Source: CAXSBR01 sp964252015
GTDB lineage: Bacteria > Actinomycetota > Actinomycetes > Mycobacteriales > Jatrophihabitantaceae
Direction of reading: 5' to 3'
NCBI GenBank assembly: GCA_964252015.1
Contig: CAXULW010000001.1
Span: forward strand, 194,127 to 258,126
Length of the DNA: 64,000 nt
Part shown: positions 47,343 to 55,906 of the stretch, in pieces
Position numbering within the stretch: the stretch's first letter is position 1
Layout of the letters: each line of letters opens with the position of its first letter
The notes under the pieces: model-generated
Databases searched by the model: none
Told to the model about the DNA's origin: nothing
What the model saw: only the letters and a program-made list of their open reading frames with translations
Made by a program: the position numbers and the translations under genes

Positions 47343-49838
47343 GTGCGCCTTCCGGTGAACTGGTTGCGTGAGTACGCCGATCTCGACCCGGCCACCACAC
47401 CCACCGAGCTGTCCGACGCCCTCATCCGGGTCGGGCTCGAGGTCGAGCGGGTCGAATCCGCCGCGGACGGGTTGAGCGGACCGATCGTCGTCGGACGGGT
47501 GCTCTCGGCCGAACCCGAGCCGCAGAAGAACGGCAAGACCATCCGCTGGTGCACGGTGGACGTCGGCGAGGACGACCCGCGCGGCATCGTCTGCGGCGCA
47601 CCCAACGTCGAGGCGGGCGGCTTGGTCGTCGTCGCGCTGCCCGGGGCCGTCCTGCCCGGCGGGTTCGCCATCGCCGCCCGCAAGACCTACGGCCACATCT
47701 CGGACGGGATGATCTGCTCGGTCCGCGAGCTGGGCATCGGCGACGACCACGCCGGGATCCTGGTCCTGCCCGAGTCGGTGCTGGCCGACGGCAAGATCGG
47801 CGCCGACGCCCTCGATGCGCTCGGCCTGCGCGACGCCGTCCTCGACATCGCCGTCACCCCCGACCGCGGGTACTGCTTCTCGATGCGCGGGCTGGGCCGA
47901 GAAGCGTCGATCGCGCTGTCGGTCGACTTCCACGACGTGGCCGACACGGTCACCGTCCCGGCCGTCGACGGCGGCGCCTACGACGTCGAGGTCAGCGACT
48001 CGGTGTCCGGACCGGGCGCGGGTTGCGACCAGTTCGCGGCCCGCGCGGTCACGGGCGTCGATGCCACCCGCCCCACGCCGGACTGGATGAGCCAGCGGCT
48101 GCGGCAGTCGGGAATGCGACCGATCTCGCTCATCGTCGACGTGACCAACTACGTGATGCTCGAGACCGGCCAGCCCCTCCATGCGTTCGACCAGAGCAAG
48201 CTCACCGGCCCGATCGGCGTCCGGCGCGCCGCGCACGGTGAGACCCTGAAGACGCTGGACGACGTCGAGCGCACGCTTGATCCGGACGACCTCGTGGTCA
48301 CCGACGACACCGGCCCCATCGGCCTGGCTGGCGTCATGGGCGGCGCGTCCACCGAGATCGACGACGCCACATCCGCGGTGCTGCTGGAGGCGGCGCACTG
48401 GGACCCGGCCTCGATCCTGCGCGCAGTCCGCCGGCACAAGCTGCCGAGCGAGGCGGGCAAACGGTTCGAACGCGGCGTCGACCCGAAGATGGCCGCCGTG
48501 GCGCTGGCCCGGTGTGTCGACCTGCTGGTCGAGCACGGCGGCGCCACCGCCGCACCGGGCTTCACCGTGGTCGGCGAAGTGCCCGCCCCGGTCGCGATCC
48601 GGCTGCCGCCTGATCAGCCCGAGCGGATCGCCGGCCTGCCCATCCCGGCCGACGCCGTGGTGCTGCGCCTGGAACAGGTGGGCTGCACGGTCGCCGGACG
48701 TGACCCGCTCGTCGTGACGCCGCCGACGTGGCGTCCCGACCTGCGTGACCCGGCCGACCTGGTCGAGGAGGTCGTCCGGCTCGAGGGCTACGACCGCATC
48801 CCGGCCACCCTGCCGTCCGCGCCGCCCGGCCACGGCCTGACCGAGGCGCAGAAGCTGCGCCGAGCCGTGTCACGGGCGGTAGCGGCGGCCGGCTACACCG
48901 AGGTGCTGACCACGCCGTTCGTGCCCAGCAGCGTCCACGACGTCCTCGGCTGGTCCGCGGACGATCCGCGTCACCGTCCGATGGTCGTGGTGAACCCGCT
49001 GTCCGATGCCGAGCCCGAGCTGCGCACCTCCTTGCTGCCCGGCCTGCTCGCCACCGTCGTGCGCAATACCGGCCGCGGTCTGCGCGACGTCGCCCTGTTC
49101 GAGCTGGGACGGGTGTTCCGCGACCGTGACGGCCGCCCGGCCGCGCCCACGCTCGGCGTCGAGCACCGTCCCACTGACGACCAGATCGCCGCCCAGAACG
49201 CCGCCCTGCCCGACCAACCGCGCCACGTGGCCGCGGTCGCTGCGGGCGCGGCCGAGCGGGCCGGCTGGTGGGGACCGGGCCGGGCCTATGACTGGGCCGA
49301 CGCGGTCGAATTGGCCCGCGTGGTCGGTCGGCAGTTCCGGGTCGAGCTGGCGGTCAGCGCGGCTCATACCGCGCCGTGGCATCCCGGCCGTTGTGCCGCC
49401 CTGGCGCTGGACGGCCGGGTCATCGGCCACGCCGGCGAGCTGCATCCGCGCGTCGTCGCCGCCCTCGGCCTGCCCGAGCGCACCGTCGCCATGGAGCTGG
49501 ACTTCGACGCGTTCGACGTCCCCGCACCGGCCAAGACCCCGGTCGTGTCGGGGTTCCCGCCGGTCCTGCTCGACCTGGCCCTGGTCGTCCCGGCCGACGT
49601 GTCAGCGGCCGAGGTCCTGGCCGCGGTGCGCGACGGGGCGGGGGAGCTGCTCGAGTCGGCGCGCCTGTTCGACCGGTACGCCGACGCCGAGCGGCTCGGC
49701 CCAGGCCTGGCCTCACTGGCCTTCGCGTTGCGTTTCCGCGCCCCGGACCGGACGTTGACGATCGAGGAGGCCACGGCGGCCCGCGATCGCGCGGTAGCCG
49801 AGGCCCATGCCCGGGTGGGCGCCCGCCTGCGAACCTGA
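47343..49838 (+). CDS. pheT: Phenylalanyl-tRNA synthetase beta subunit
   Basis: The 831-aa subunit starts MRLPVNWLREYADLDP. Domains in order: tRNA-binding OB fold (about 45-155), B3/B4 editing domain (about 210-380), B5 (about 395-470, RIPATLPSAPPGHGLTE follows), catalytic-like core (about 480-690) and the C-terminal FDX-ACB anticodon-binding domain (about 735-831, SGFPPVLLDLALVV). It forms the alpha2-beta2 enzyme with PheS. GTG is the start. Confidence 0.97.
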   Translation: MRLPVNWLREYADLDPATTPTELSDALIRVGLEVERVESAADGLSGPIVVGRVLSAEPEPQKNGKTIRWCTVDVGEDDPRGIVCGAPNVEAGGLVVVALPGAVLPGGFAIAARKTYGHISDGMICSVRELGIGDDHAGILVLPESVLADGKIGADALDALGLRDAVLDIAVTPDRGYCFSMRGLGREASIALSVDFHDVADTVTVPAVDGGAYDVEVSDSVSGPGAGCDQFAARAVTGVDATRPTPDWMSQRLRQSGMRPISLIVDVTNYVMLETGQPLHAFDQSKLTGPIGVRRAAHGETLKTLDDVERTLDPDDLVVTDDTGPIGLAGVMGGASTEIDDATSAVLLEAAHWDPASILRAVRRHKLPSEAGKRFERGVDPKMAAVALARCVDLLVEHGGATAAPGFTVVGEVPAPVAIRLPPDQPERIAGLPIPADAVVLRLEQVGCTVAGRDPLVVTPPTWRPDLRDPADLVEEVVRLEGYDRIPATLPSAPPGHGLTEAQKLRRAVSRAVAAAGYTEVLTTPFVPSSVHDVLGWSADDPRHRPMVVVNPLSDAEPELRTSLLPGLLATVVRNTGRGLRDVALFELGRVFRDRDGRPAAPTLGVEHRPTDDQIAAQNAALPDQPRHVAAVAAGAAERAGWWGPGRAYDWADAVELARVVGRQFRVELAVSAAHTAPWHPGRCAALALDGRVIGHAGELHPRVVAALGLPERTVAMELDFDAFDVPAPAKTPVVSGFPPVLLDLALVVPADVSAAEVLAAVRDGAGELLESARLFDRYADAERLGPGLASLAFALRFRAPDRTLTIEEATAARDRAVAEAHARVGARLRT

Positions 49839-49913
49839 ACCGTCAGACCCGTTCGACCGTGGGCGCGTCCTGGGGGCGCCGGCGGTCGAACCGGACGGCT
49901 GGTCAGGGTGCGG

Positions 49914-50693
49914 TCAGCGGGTGGCGCGGCGGTCGCTGATGAGTGTGGGCAGGGTGGCGGCCATGATCCTGAGGTCGAGGCCGAACGACTGGCGGGCGAT
50001 GTAGTCGATGTCCAGGGCCACCCGGCGGTGCACTTCGGCCGGCGTGTGCAGGGGGCCGCGTGATCCGTGGATCGCGGCCCAGCCGGTGAGCCCAGGTTTG
50101 ATTCGGTGTCGGTGGGCGTAGGCACTCACCAGTCCGGCCGACTCGACCTCGCCCGTCTTCATACCGATGGCGTGCGGGCGTGGGCCGACCAGTGACATGT
50201 CGCCGCGCAGCACGTTGAACAGTTGCGGCAGTTCATCCAGACTGGATCTGCGCAGGTGGCGCCCGAGCCGGGTGACCCGGTCGTCGCCCGCTACGACCTG
50301 TCGTTCGGCCCGGGCGTCGGCGGCGTCGGCCCGCATGGATCGGAACTTCCAGACGACGATCTCCTCGTTGTTGAATCCGTGGCGGCGTTGCCGGAAGAAC
50401 ACCGGTCCCCGGCTGTCCAGCTTGATCAGCACGGCGATGACGGCGAGCAGCGGACTGGCGAGAAGCAGCGCCGGCCCGGCGATGGACAGATCCTGCAGCC
50501 GCTTGGCGTACGCCCTGCGCTCGATGTCGGCCCCGCCGTCCAGACTGGCCAGGGGAAGGTCCTCGAGCCGGCTCCGCGCCGCCGCCCCACCCGTCGAGTC
50601 GGCGGGGTCGAGGACGAGCGTGACCTCGTTGGGCAACACCGCCAGCCGGGTCGTTATCTCACGAAGGCGGCTCGTCGCCGGGTTCGACGGCAA
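49914..50693 (-). CDS. Polyprenyl glycosylphosphotransferase, catalytic part (downstream half of a split gene)
   Basis: The frame encodes 259 aa from a TTG. After a short Rossmann-like remnant comes one transmembrane helix (about 70-92) and the catalytic bacterial sugar-transferase domain: RRHGFNNEEIVVWKFRSM, LRRSSLDELPQLFNVLRGDM, VGPRPHA and KPGLTGWA. Such enzymes load a sugar phosphate onto undecaprenyl phosphate for exopolysaccharide synthesis. The upstream frame encodes the membrane and CoA-binding-like half, overlapping by 35 bp. One extra base at about 50666-50672 would account for the break, since GDE-RLREI reads through if it is removed. Whether the two parts work separately is unknown. 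Confidence 0.85.
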   Translation of the reverse strand: MPSNPATSRLREITTRLAVLPNEVTLVLDPADSTGGAAARSRLEDLPLASLDGGADIERRAYAKRLQDLSIAGPALLLASPLLAVIAVLIKLDSRGPVFFRQRRHGFNNEEIVVWKFRSMRADAADARAERQVVAGDDRVTRLGRHLRRSSLDELPQLFNVLRGDMSLVGPRPHAIGMKTGEVESAGLVSAYAHRHRIKPGLTGWAAIHGSRGPLHTPAEVHRRVALDIDYIARQSFGLDLRIMAATLPTLISDRRATR

Positions 50694-51387
50694 CGACGAT
50701 CCGATCGACGTAGGGAATGATCCGGTGGCCGATGAGCGCGTCGATGTTCCCCAGCACCGGCACCCCGAGCAGCGACTGGGGGCTGCGCTCGCGGCGGTCG
50801 TCGAACACTGCGACGACGTTGACGTGGCCGCTCGCGAGCGCCTCGCTGATCAGCTGCTCGGCGTGGCCGGTGGCGCCGACGATGACCAGGTTCGGGGTCA
50901 GCCAGCCGGCGGTCCGCCAGGCTCGCACCGTGCCCCACCACGCCGTGTGCAAGCCGACCAAGGTGGCCGCGGCCAGGACGCCCCACGGCCAGCACGCCTC
51001 GATGGCGGCGCGGTCGTGGCCCAGCCGGTAGGACAGCAGCAGGGTCAGCACGCCGAGGAGCCAGGCGCCCGTCAGGTGGGTGAAATGCCTGACGACGCCC
51101 TCGCTGCGGACGAATCGGTACAGGCGCAACCAATGCAACGCGCGGCCGAAGACCACCGCCGCCAACACGAACGGGAGCACATCGCCGGCCGGCATCCGCA
51201 ACAACGACGCCGACGACTGGCGGGCACACACCACGGCGGTCACGAGGGCCAACGCCGACAGGTCGACCACTCGGAACCCGTGCGAGCTGAGCCGTCGGCC
51301 CTGCCTGGCGCGGACGCTGATCAGGCGCCGAGGCCGCATCGGCCCCCGCGGCGACCGCAGCGGCCGGGCCACCGTCGATACTGTCAT
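50659..51387 (-). CDS. Polyprenyl glycosylphosphotransferase, N-terminal membrane part (upstream half of a split gene)
   Basis: A 242-aa protein with about four transmembrane helices (within residues 40-150) and a CoA-binding-like Rossmann segment (NLVIVGATGHAEQLISEAL, VVAVFDDRRERSPQSLLGVPVLG). This matches the N-terminal half of WbaP/WcaJ-type transferases of about 460-500 aa. It stops at GDEPPS, where homologous proteins continue into RLREI of the next frame. The ATG at 51387 is chosen; a GTG at 51429 is possible. It is probably inactive without the catalytic half. Confidence 0.75.
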   Translation of the reverse strand: MTVSTVARPLRSPRGPMRPRRLISVRARQGRRLSSHGFRVVDLSALALVTAVVCARQSSASLLRMPAGDVLPFVLAAVVFGRALHWLRLYRFVRSEGVVRHFTHLTGAWLLGVLTLLLSYRLGHDRAAIEACWPWGVLAAATLVGLHTAWWGTVRAWRTAGWLTPNLVIVGATGHAEQLISEALASGHVNVVAVFDDRRERSPQSLLGVPVLGNIDALIGHRIIPYVDRIVVAVEPGDEPPS

Positions 51388-51447
51388 TGGGGTTTCATCG
51401 GCAGCCACGACCGGTAGGTGAGCGGCCACAGGTGCGCAACAGCCGGG

Positions 51448-52143
51448 TCAGGCGAGGTGTTTGAGCGCTTCGCGGCGCGACAGCGGGGCCATGCGGTCGT
51501 AGTGCGCGTCCACGAAGACGCGCACCCAGCCCGGGTCGGTGCGGGCGTACTCGCGCAACGCCCAGCCGATGGCCTTGGCGACGAAGAAGTCGCGGTCGTC
51601 GAGGTTGGCCTCGATGACGAACGTCAGCAATCCCAGGTCGGTCTGCGACTTGTGGCCGAGCTGGGCGATGATCGAGCTGCGCCGGACCCAACGGTCGTCA
51701 TCACGGCTCCAGGCGCGCAGCCGGGGAGTCATGGCGGCCCGATCGAGCACGAGCAGGTCGCCGACCCGGTGCGAGACCTCGTCGACGTGGTCCCACCACG
51801 CCCCGGTGCGGATCATCTCCTCCAGCAGCGGCACCACGCTGACGTCGCGCAGCCGCCGCGCCGTGCGAGTGTCGAGCAGAGCCGTCGCCGCGTAACGTTC
51901 CTCGCGGTGGCCGGCCGAGCGCCACAGCGCACCTGCGGTGGCCATCAGAGTGGCCGCGTCGCCCGGCGGGTGGCCCTTCTCGGCCGCCCGGGTCAGCGCC
52001 CGCACGGTCGGCACCCGCACGCCGAGGTAGGGCATGGCTGATTTCATGTAGGCCTGCATGCCGGGAGCGAGCGCCGGCTCGGCCGCCGCGCGCAGGGCGT
52101 TCCGGATCTCCTGGATTAGACGCTCGTCCGGGGTGGCCGTCAC
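51448..52143 (-). CDS. AlkD-like DNA alkylation repair protein
   Basis: A 231-aa all-helical HEAT-like repeat protein. MKSAMPYLGVRVPTVRAL, WWDHVDEVSHRVGDLL, WVRRSSIIAQLGHK and DFFVAKAIGWALREYARTDP match the AlkD family, whose glycosylases excise positively charged alkylated bases. The conserved Trp and Asp in WWDHVDE and the Arg in WVRRSS fit the DNA-binding cleft. GTG is the start; TACGCT lies 9 nt upstream. Confidence 0.9.
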   Translation of the reverse strand: MTATPDERLIQEIRNALRAAAEPALAPGMQAYMKSAMPYLGVRVPTVRALTRAAEKGHPPGDAATLMATAGALWRSAGHREERYAATALLDTRTARRLRDVSVVPLLEEMIRTGAWWDHVDEVSHRVGDLLVLDRAAMTPRLRAWSRDDDRWVRRSSIIAQLGHKSQTDLGLLTFVIEANLDDRDFFVAKAIGWALREYARTDPGWVRVFVDAHYDRMAPLSRREALKHLA

Positions 52144-52417
52144 AGCCCGACAGCGTAGGGATCGGCGCTGACAGTTTCCTACCGATCGTATGTATGGCCG
52201 ACACGACGAGCCAGGTCGTGCGCTTCGCGCGGCGACGGATGGTCGCCCGTCCTTCGAGGCTGAGGTGGCTCGTGACGCACACACAAAGCGACGACGGTTA
52301 CGTGTCGGTCGGCCCGGTCGAAGCAACGCATCCTGAGCCGCCGCGGTCGACGGGGCATCGTCGTGTCCCCCCTGGCCCGAGCCTCCAGCTGTAGGAGCCG
52401 ACAAACCCGCGCCGACG

Positions 52418-52597
52418 CTGACGTCCCAGCTGATCGGGCTCACCGCCGGCGCGGCCCGCAAGCTTGTCCGAGACCGTAATCGGAACATCCAGCTTCGCGT
52501 CGTGGGCCCCAACGACGGTTTGACAGCTGACTTCAGGGAAGGTCGCATAACCGTGTTCATCCGGAATGGTCGCGTCGTTGACGCGTTCCACGGGTAG
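52418..52597 (+). pseudogene. Remnant resembling a proteinase inhibitor I78 family protein
   Basis: The frame reads LIGLTAGAARKLVRDRN, then LRVVGPNDGLTADFREGRI and TVFIRNGRVVDAFHG before a stop. This follows the I78 layout: G-L-T near the start, RVV..DG, a YR/FR-E-G-R-I/L strand pair and a terminal G. No ATG, GTG or TTG lies between the upstream in-frame stop at 52334 and this segment. A short frame at 52194 beginning MADTTSQVV could be its displaced 5' part after a frameshift. A non-canonical start (CTG at 52418) is the alternative. The family assignment is by eye. Confidence 0.5.
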
Positions 52598-52782
52598 GTG
52601 CCGCGCGGCCCGCCGACCGCGCGCAGTGCAAAGGGTCTGGGGTGCGGGGACCACCAGAACGGCAACCATCGTCTGGCGAACCCTGGAACGGGCGGGATTC
52701 ACCGTGACGCTGGGCGGGCAACGCGGCTTGCTCGCGCATCTCGACGTCGCTCAACCGTACAAACCGTGAAGCGTTGCCGTAT

Positions 52783-52806
52783 TTATTTGCAGCATCGTGC
52801 ATAATC
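52783..52806 (+). promoter_or_regulatory. arg operon promoter and possible ArgR site
   Basis: CATAAT at 52800-52805 lies 7 nt before the argC ATG, consistent with a leaderless transcript. It overlaps an imperfect dyad, TTATTTGCA-GCATCG-TGCATAATC, in an unusually AT-rich patch. The TGCA-centred dyad could be the ArgR operator, and argR lies in the operon itself. The operator call is inference. Confidence 0.45.
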
Positions 52807-52812
52807 GTCCAC

Positions 52813-53823
52813 ATGGGATATCGGGTGGCAGTGGCTGGCGCCAGTGGTTATGCGGGCGCCGAACTGCTGCGCCTGGTCTCGGGTCACCCCGACCTGGACC
52901 TGACTTTGGCCGCCGCGCACGGTCAGGTCGGACAGCGCGTCGGCGCCGTGCATCCCCACCTGCGGTCGCTGGCTGACGTCGAGTTCGTCGACGCCGACCC
53001 GTACGCGATGGCCGACGCCGACGTCGTCTTCCTGGCGTTACCGCACGGGACGTCGGCCGCGCTCGCGGCCCAGCTCCCGGACGATTTGCGGATCGTAGAC
53101 CTCGGCGCCGACCACCGGTTGCGCGACGCCGCGGCGTACGAGCGGTACTACCAGGCGCCGCACCCCGGCACGTGGACCTACGGCCTGCCCGAACTGCCCG
53201 GCCAGCGGGACGCGATCGCCGGCAGCCTGCGGGTGGCCAACACCGGGTGCTACGCGGTGGCGATCATCACCGCGCTGGCCCCTCTGATCGCCGCCGGAAT
53301 CGTCGAGGTGGACGACGTCGTTGTGGTCGCGGCCAGCGGCACCACCGGCGCCGGTACCGCGGCCAAGCGGTCCCTGCTCGGCAGTGAGGTCATGGGCGAC
53401 CTGTCGGCCTACAAGGTCGGCCGCCACCAGCACGTCCCCGAGATCCTGCAGGCCACCCGTGCCCGGACGCTGAGCATGACGCCGATCCTGGCCCCGATGC
53501 CGCGCGGCATCCTGGCCACAGTCACCGCCCGCCCGCTCGGATCGGTCACGGTCGACGACGCGCGCGAGGTGCTGGGCGCGGCCTACGCCGACGCCCCGTT
53601 CGTCCACCTCCTGCCCGAGGGCCTGGTGCCCCACACCGCGGCCACGTTCGGCTCGAACTCGGTCCACCTGCAGGTCGACGTCGACGTGAGCTCGGGCCGG
53701 GTCATCGTCACCAGTGCCATCGACAACCTGGGCAAGGGTGCGGCCGGGCAGGCCGTGCAGAACGCCAACCTGATGCTGGGCCTGCCCGAGACCGCCGGCC
53801 TGAGCGTGGACGGCATCAGATGA
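52813..53823 (+). CDS. argC: N-acetyl-gamma-glutamyl-phosphate reductase
   Basis: ArgC reduces N-acetylglutamyl phosphate to the semialdehyde. The 336-aa protein has VAVAGASGYAGAELLRL (NADP-binding), LPHGTS, ANTGCYAVA with the catalytic Cys, and HRHQHVPE-like GRHQHVPEI. The ATG at 52813 is preferred to the upstream one at 52774, which lies in the promoter region. It is the first gene of a nine-gene overlapping operon. Confidence 0.96.
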   Translation: MGYRVAVAGASGYAGAELLRLVSGHPDLDLTLAAAHGQVGQRVGAVHPHLRSLADVEFVDADPYAMADADVVFLALPHGTSAALAAQLPDDLRIVDLGADHRLRDAAAYERYYQAPHPGTWTYGLPELPGQRDAIAGSLRVANTGCYAVAIITALAPLIAAGIVEVDDVVVVAASGTTGAGTAAKRSLLGSEVMGDLSAYKVGRHQHVPEILQATRARTLSMTPILAPMPRGILATVTARPLGSVTVDDAREVLGAAYADAPFVHLLPEGLVPHTAATFGSNSVHLQVDVDVSSGRVIVTSAIDNLGKGAAGQAVQNANLMLGLPETAGLSVDGIR

Positions 53824-54974
53824 CAGGAGTCCTTTACGCACAAGGCTTTCGTGCCGCCGGCGTCGCGGCCGGGCTGAAGTCCTCCGGCGATCCCGACGTC
53901 GCCCTGGTCGTCAACGACGGCCCGTCCGCCGCCGCCGCGGCCGTCTTCACCGCCAACCGGGTCAAGGCTGCGCCCGTGTTGTGGTCGCAGCAGGTCGTGG
54001 CCGACGGTCGGGTCAGGGCCGTCGTCCTCAACTCGGGCGGCGCGAACGCCTGCACCGGCCCGGACGGGTTCGCCGACACCCACCGCACGGCCGAATACGT
54101 GGCGTCACAGCTCGGCGTGGGCGCCGGGGACGTCGTCGTCTGCTCGACCGGCCTGATCGGTCGCCGGCTGCCGATGCCTGAACTGCTAGATGGCGTCACC
54201 GCGGCAGTGGCCGACCTACCGAACGGCACGGGCGAGGACGCGGCCCGGGCCATCTGCACCACCGACTCTCACCCCAAGCAGGCCGCGGTCGAAGTGGACG
54301 GCTGGCGTATCGGCGGCATGGTCAAGGGCGCGGGCATGCTCGCCCCGTCGCTGGCCACGATGCTCTGCGTCATCACCACCGACGCCGCCATCGACGCTGC
54401 CACAGCCAACCGGGTGCTGCGGGACGCGGTCAGGACGACCTTTGACCGGGTCGACTCGGACGGCTGCATGTCCACCAACGACACCGTTCTGCTCATGGCC
54501 AGCGGGGCGTCGCAGGTGACGCCGTCAGCGGGAACCTTCGCCACGGCGCTGCGCACACTCTGCGCCGATCTGGTCGGCCAGTTGCTGGCCGACGCCGAGG
54601 GCTCGACCAAGGACGTCACCATCGAGGTGATCAACGCCGCGACCGAGGACGACGCGGTCGAGGTCGGGCGGGCGGTGGCGCGCAACAACCTGCTCAAGTG
54701 CGCGCTGTTCGGGGCCGACCCGAACTGGGGCCGCGTCCTGGCCGCGGTCGGCACGACTAGGGCTGCGTTCGAGGCCGACCAGCTCGACGTGAGCATGAAC
54801 GGGGTCGCGGTGTGCCGGGCCGGCGGGGTCGGCGACGACCCGGACCAGGTCGACCTGACCGGGCGGGCCGTGCACATCCTGGTCGACCTCCACGCCGGCG
54901 ACGAGACAGCCACCGTGCTGACCAACGACCTTTCCCACGCGTACGTACACGAGAACTCGGCCTACTCGACATGA
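53820..54974 (+). CDS. argJ: Bifunctional ornithine acetyltransferase / N-acetylglutamate synthase
   Basis: ArgJ transfers the acetyl group from acetylornithine to glutamate. The 384-aa precursor contains MVKGAGMLAPSLATMLCVIT, where self-cleavage before the Thr of ATML produces alpha and beta chains. VLNSGGANACTG forms the oxyanion hole and GADPNWGR lies near the C-terminus. The usual PNMAT reads PSLAT. It overlaps argC and argB by 4 bp each. Confidence 0.96.
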   Translation: MTGVLYAQGFRAAGVAAGLKSSGDPDVALVVNDGPSAAAAAVFTANRVKAAPVLWSQQVVADGRVRAVVLNSGGANACTGPDGFADTHRTAEYVASQLGVGAGDVVVCSTGLIGRRLPMPELLDGVTAAVADLPNGTGEDAARAICTTDSHPKQAAVEVDGWRIGGMVKGAGMLAPSLATMLCVITTDAAIDAATANRVLRDAVRTTFDRVDSDGCMSTNDTVLLMASGASQVTPSAGTFATALRTLCADLVGQLLADAEGSTKDVTIEVINAATEDDAVEVGRAVARNNLLKCALFGADPNWGRVLAAVGTTRAAFEADQLDVSMNGVAVCRAGGVGDDPDQVDLTGRAVHILVDLHAGDETATVLTNDLSHAYVHENSAYST

Positions 54975-55906
54975 GCGAGATCGCTCAACTCGACCTGACC
55001 AGCGCGATAAGCCGCGCCGACGCCCTGGACAAGGCGGCCGTGCTGATAGACGCGCTCCCGTGGTTGGAACGGTTCCACGGCAAGGTCGTGGTGGTGAAGT
55101 TCGGCGGCAACGCCATGGTCTCGCCCGAGCTCGCCCGCGCCTTCGCCGAGGACATCGTCTTCCTGCGTTACGCCGGCATCCGTCCGGTCGTGGTGCACGG
55201 CGGCGGGCCGCAGATCAACGCCCACCTCGACCGGCTCGGCATCCGCAGCGAGTTCCGGGCCGGGCTGCGGGTCACCACCCCGGAAACGATGGAGATCGTG
55301 CGGATGGTGCTGGTCGGCCAGGTCAACGGCGACGTCGTCAACTCGATCAACGACCACGGTCCGTTCGCGGTCGGCCTGTCCGGTGAGGACGGGGGACTGC
55401 TCACCGCCGCCCGCCGCTACGCCGAAGCCGACGGCCAGCCGGTCGACCTGGGCCAGGTCGGTGACATCGTCGCCGTCGATCCCGGCACCGTGCTGGAGCT
55501 GCTCGACGCCGGACGCATCCCGGTCGTGGCCACGGTCGCCCGCGGCGCGGACGGCTTGAGCTACAACGTCAACGCCGATACCGCGGCCGCCGCCCTGGCC
55601 GCCGCCGTCGGGGCCGAGAAGCTCGTCGTGCTCACCGACGTCGCCGGCCTGTACGCGGACTGGCCGGCCAGCGACGAGGTCATCAGCCGCATCACCGCCA
55701 CCGAGGTCGAGCGCCTGCTGCCGTCGTTGGTGTCCGGGATGATCCCGAAGATGCGGGCCTGCCTCGACGCCGTCGAGGGCGGCGTGCACAGCGCCCACCT
55801 GCTGGACGGCCGCGTCCCGCACGCCCTGCTGGTCGAGGTGTTCACCAGCGCCGGCATCGGCACCATGGTTGTGCCGGATGCGTTCGTAAGAGAGGCCACG
55901 TCATGA
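54971..55906 (+). CDS. argB: Acetylglutamate kinase
   Basis: ArgB phosphorylates N-acetylglutamate. The 311-aa amino-acid-kinase-fold protein has VVKFGGNAM, VVVHGGGPQIN, NVNADTAAAALAAAVGAEKL and SGMIPKMRACLDAVEGGV. The N-terminal helix (LDKAAVLIDALPWLERFHG) is the type associated with arginine-sensitive hexamers. It overlaps both neighbours by 4 bp. Confidence 0.97.
   Translation: MSEIAQLDLTSAISRADALDKAAVLIDALPWLERFHGKVVVVKFGGNAMVSPELARAFAEDIVFLRYAGIRPVVVHGGGPQINAHLDRLGIRSEFRAGLRVTTPETMEIVRMVLVGQVNGDVVNSINDHGPFAVGLSGEDGGLLTAARRYAEADGQPVDLGQVGDIVAVDPGTVLELLDAGRIPVVATVARGADGLSYNVNADTAAAALAAAVGAEKLVVLTDVAGLYADWPASDEVISRITATEVERLLPSLVSGMIPKMRACLDAVEGGVHSAHLLDGRVPHALLVEVFTSAGIGTMVVPDAFVREATS

Larger units (their letters stand above)
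52144..52812. other. Long intergenic region between alkD and argC
   Basis: The first ~270 bp show only a weak 66-codon frame starting MADTTSQVV at 52194. The middle holds an I78-like reading frame without a start codon (52418-52597). The last ~200 bp hold a short frame ending WRTLERAGFTVTLGGQRG that I cannot assign, then the AT-richer arg promoter. Base composition is less GC-rich than the neighbours. Confidence 0.6.

Noticed and set aside
52298..52702. 134-codon leftward frame between alkD and argC
   Set aside because: It is antisense to the I78-like segment, which has better coding character, and it has no recognisable motif.
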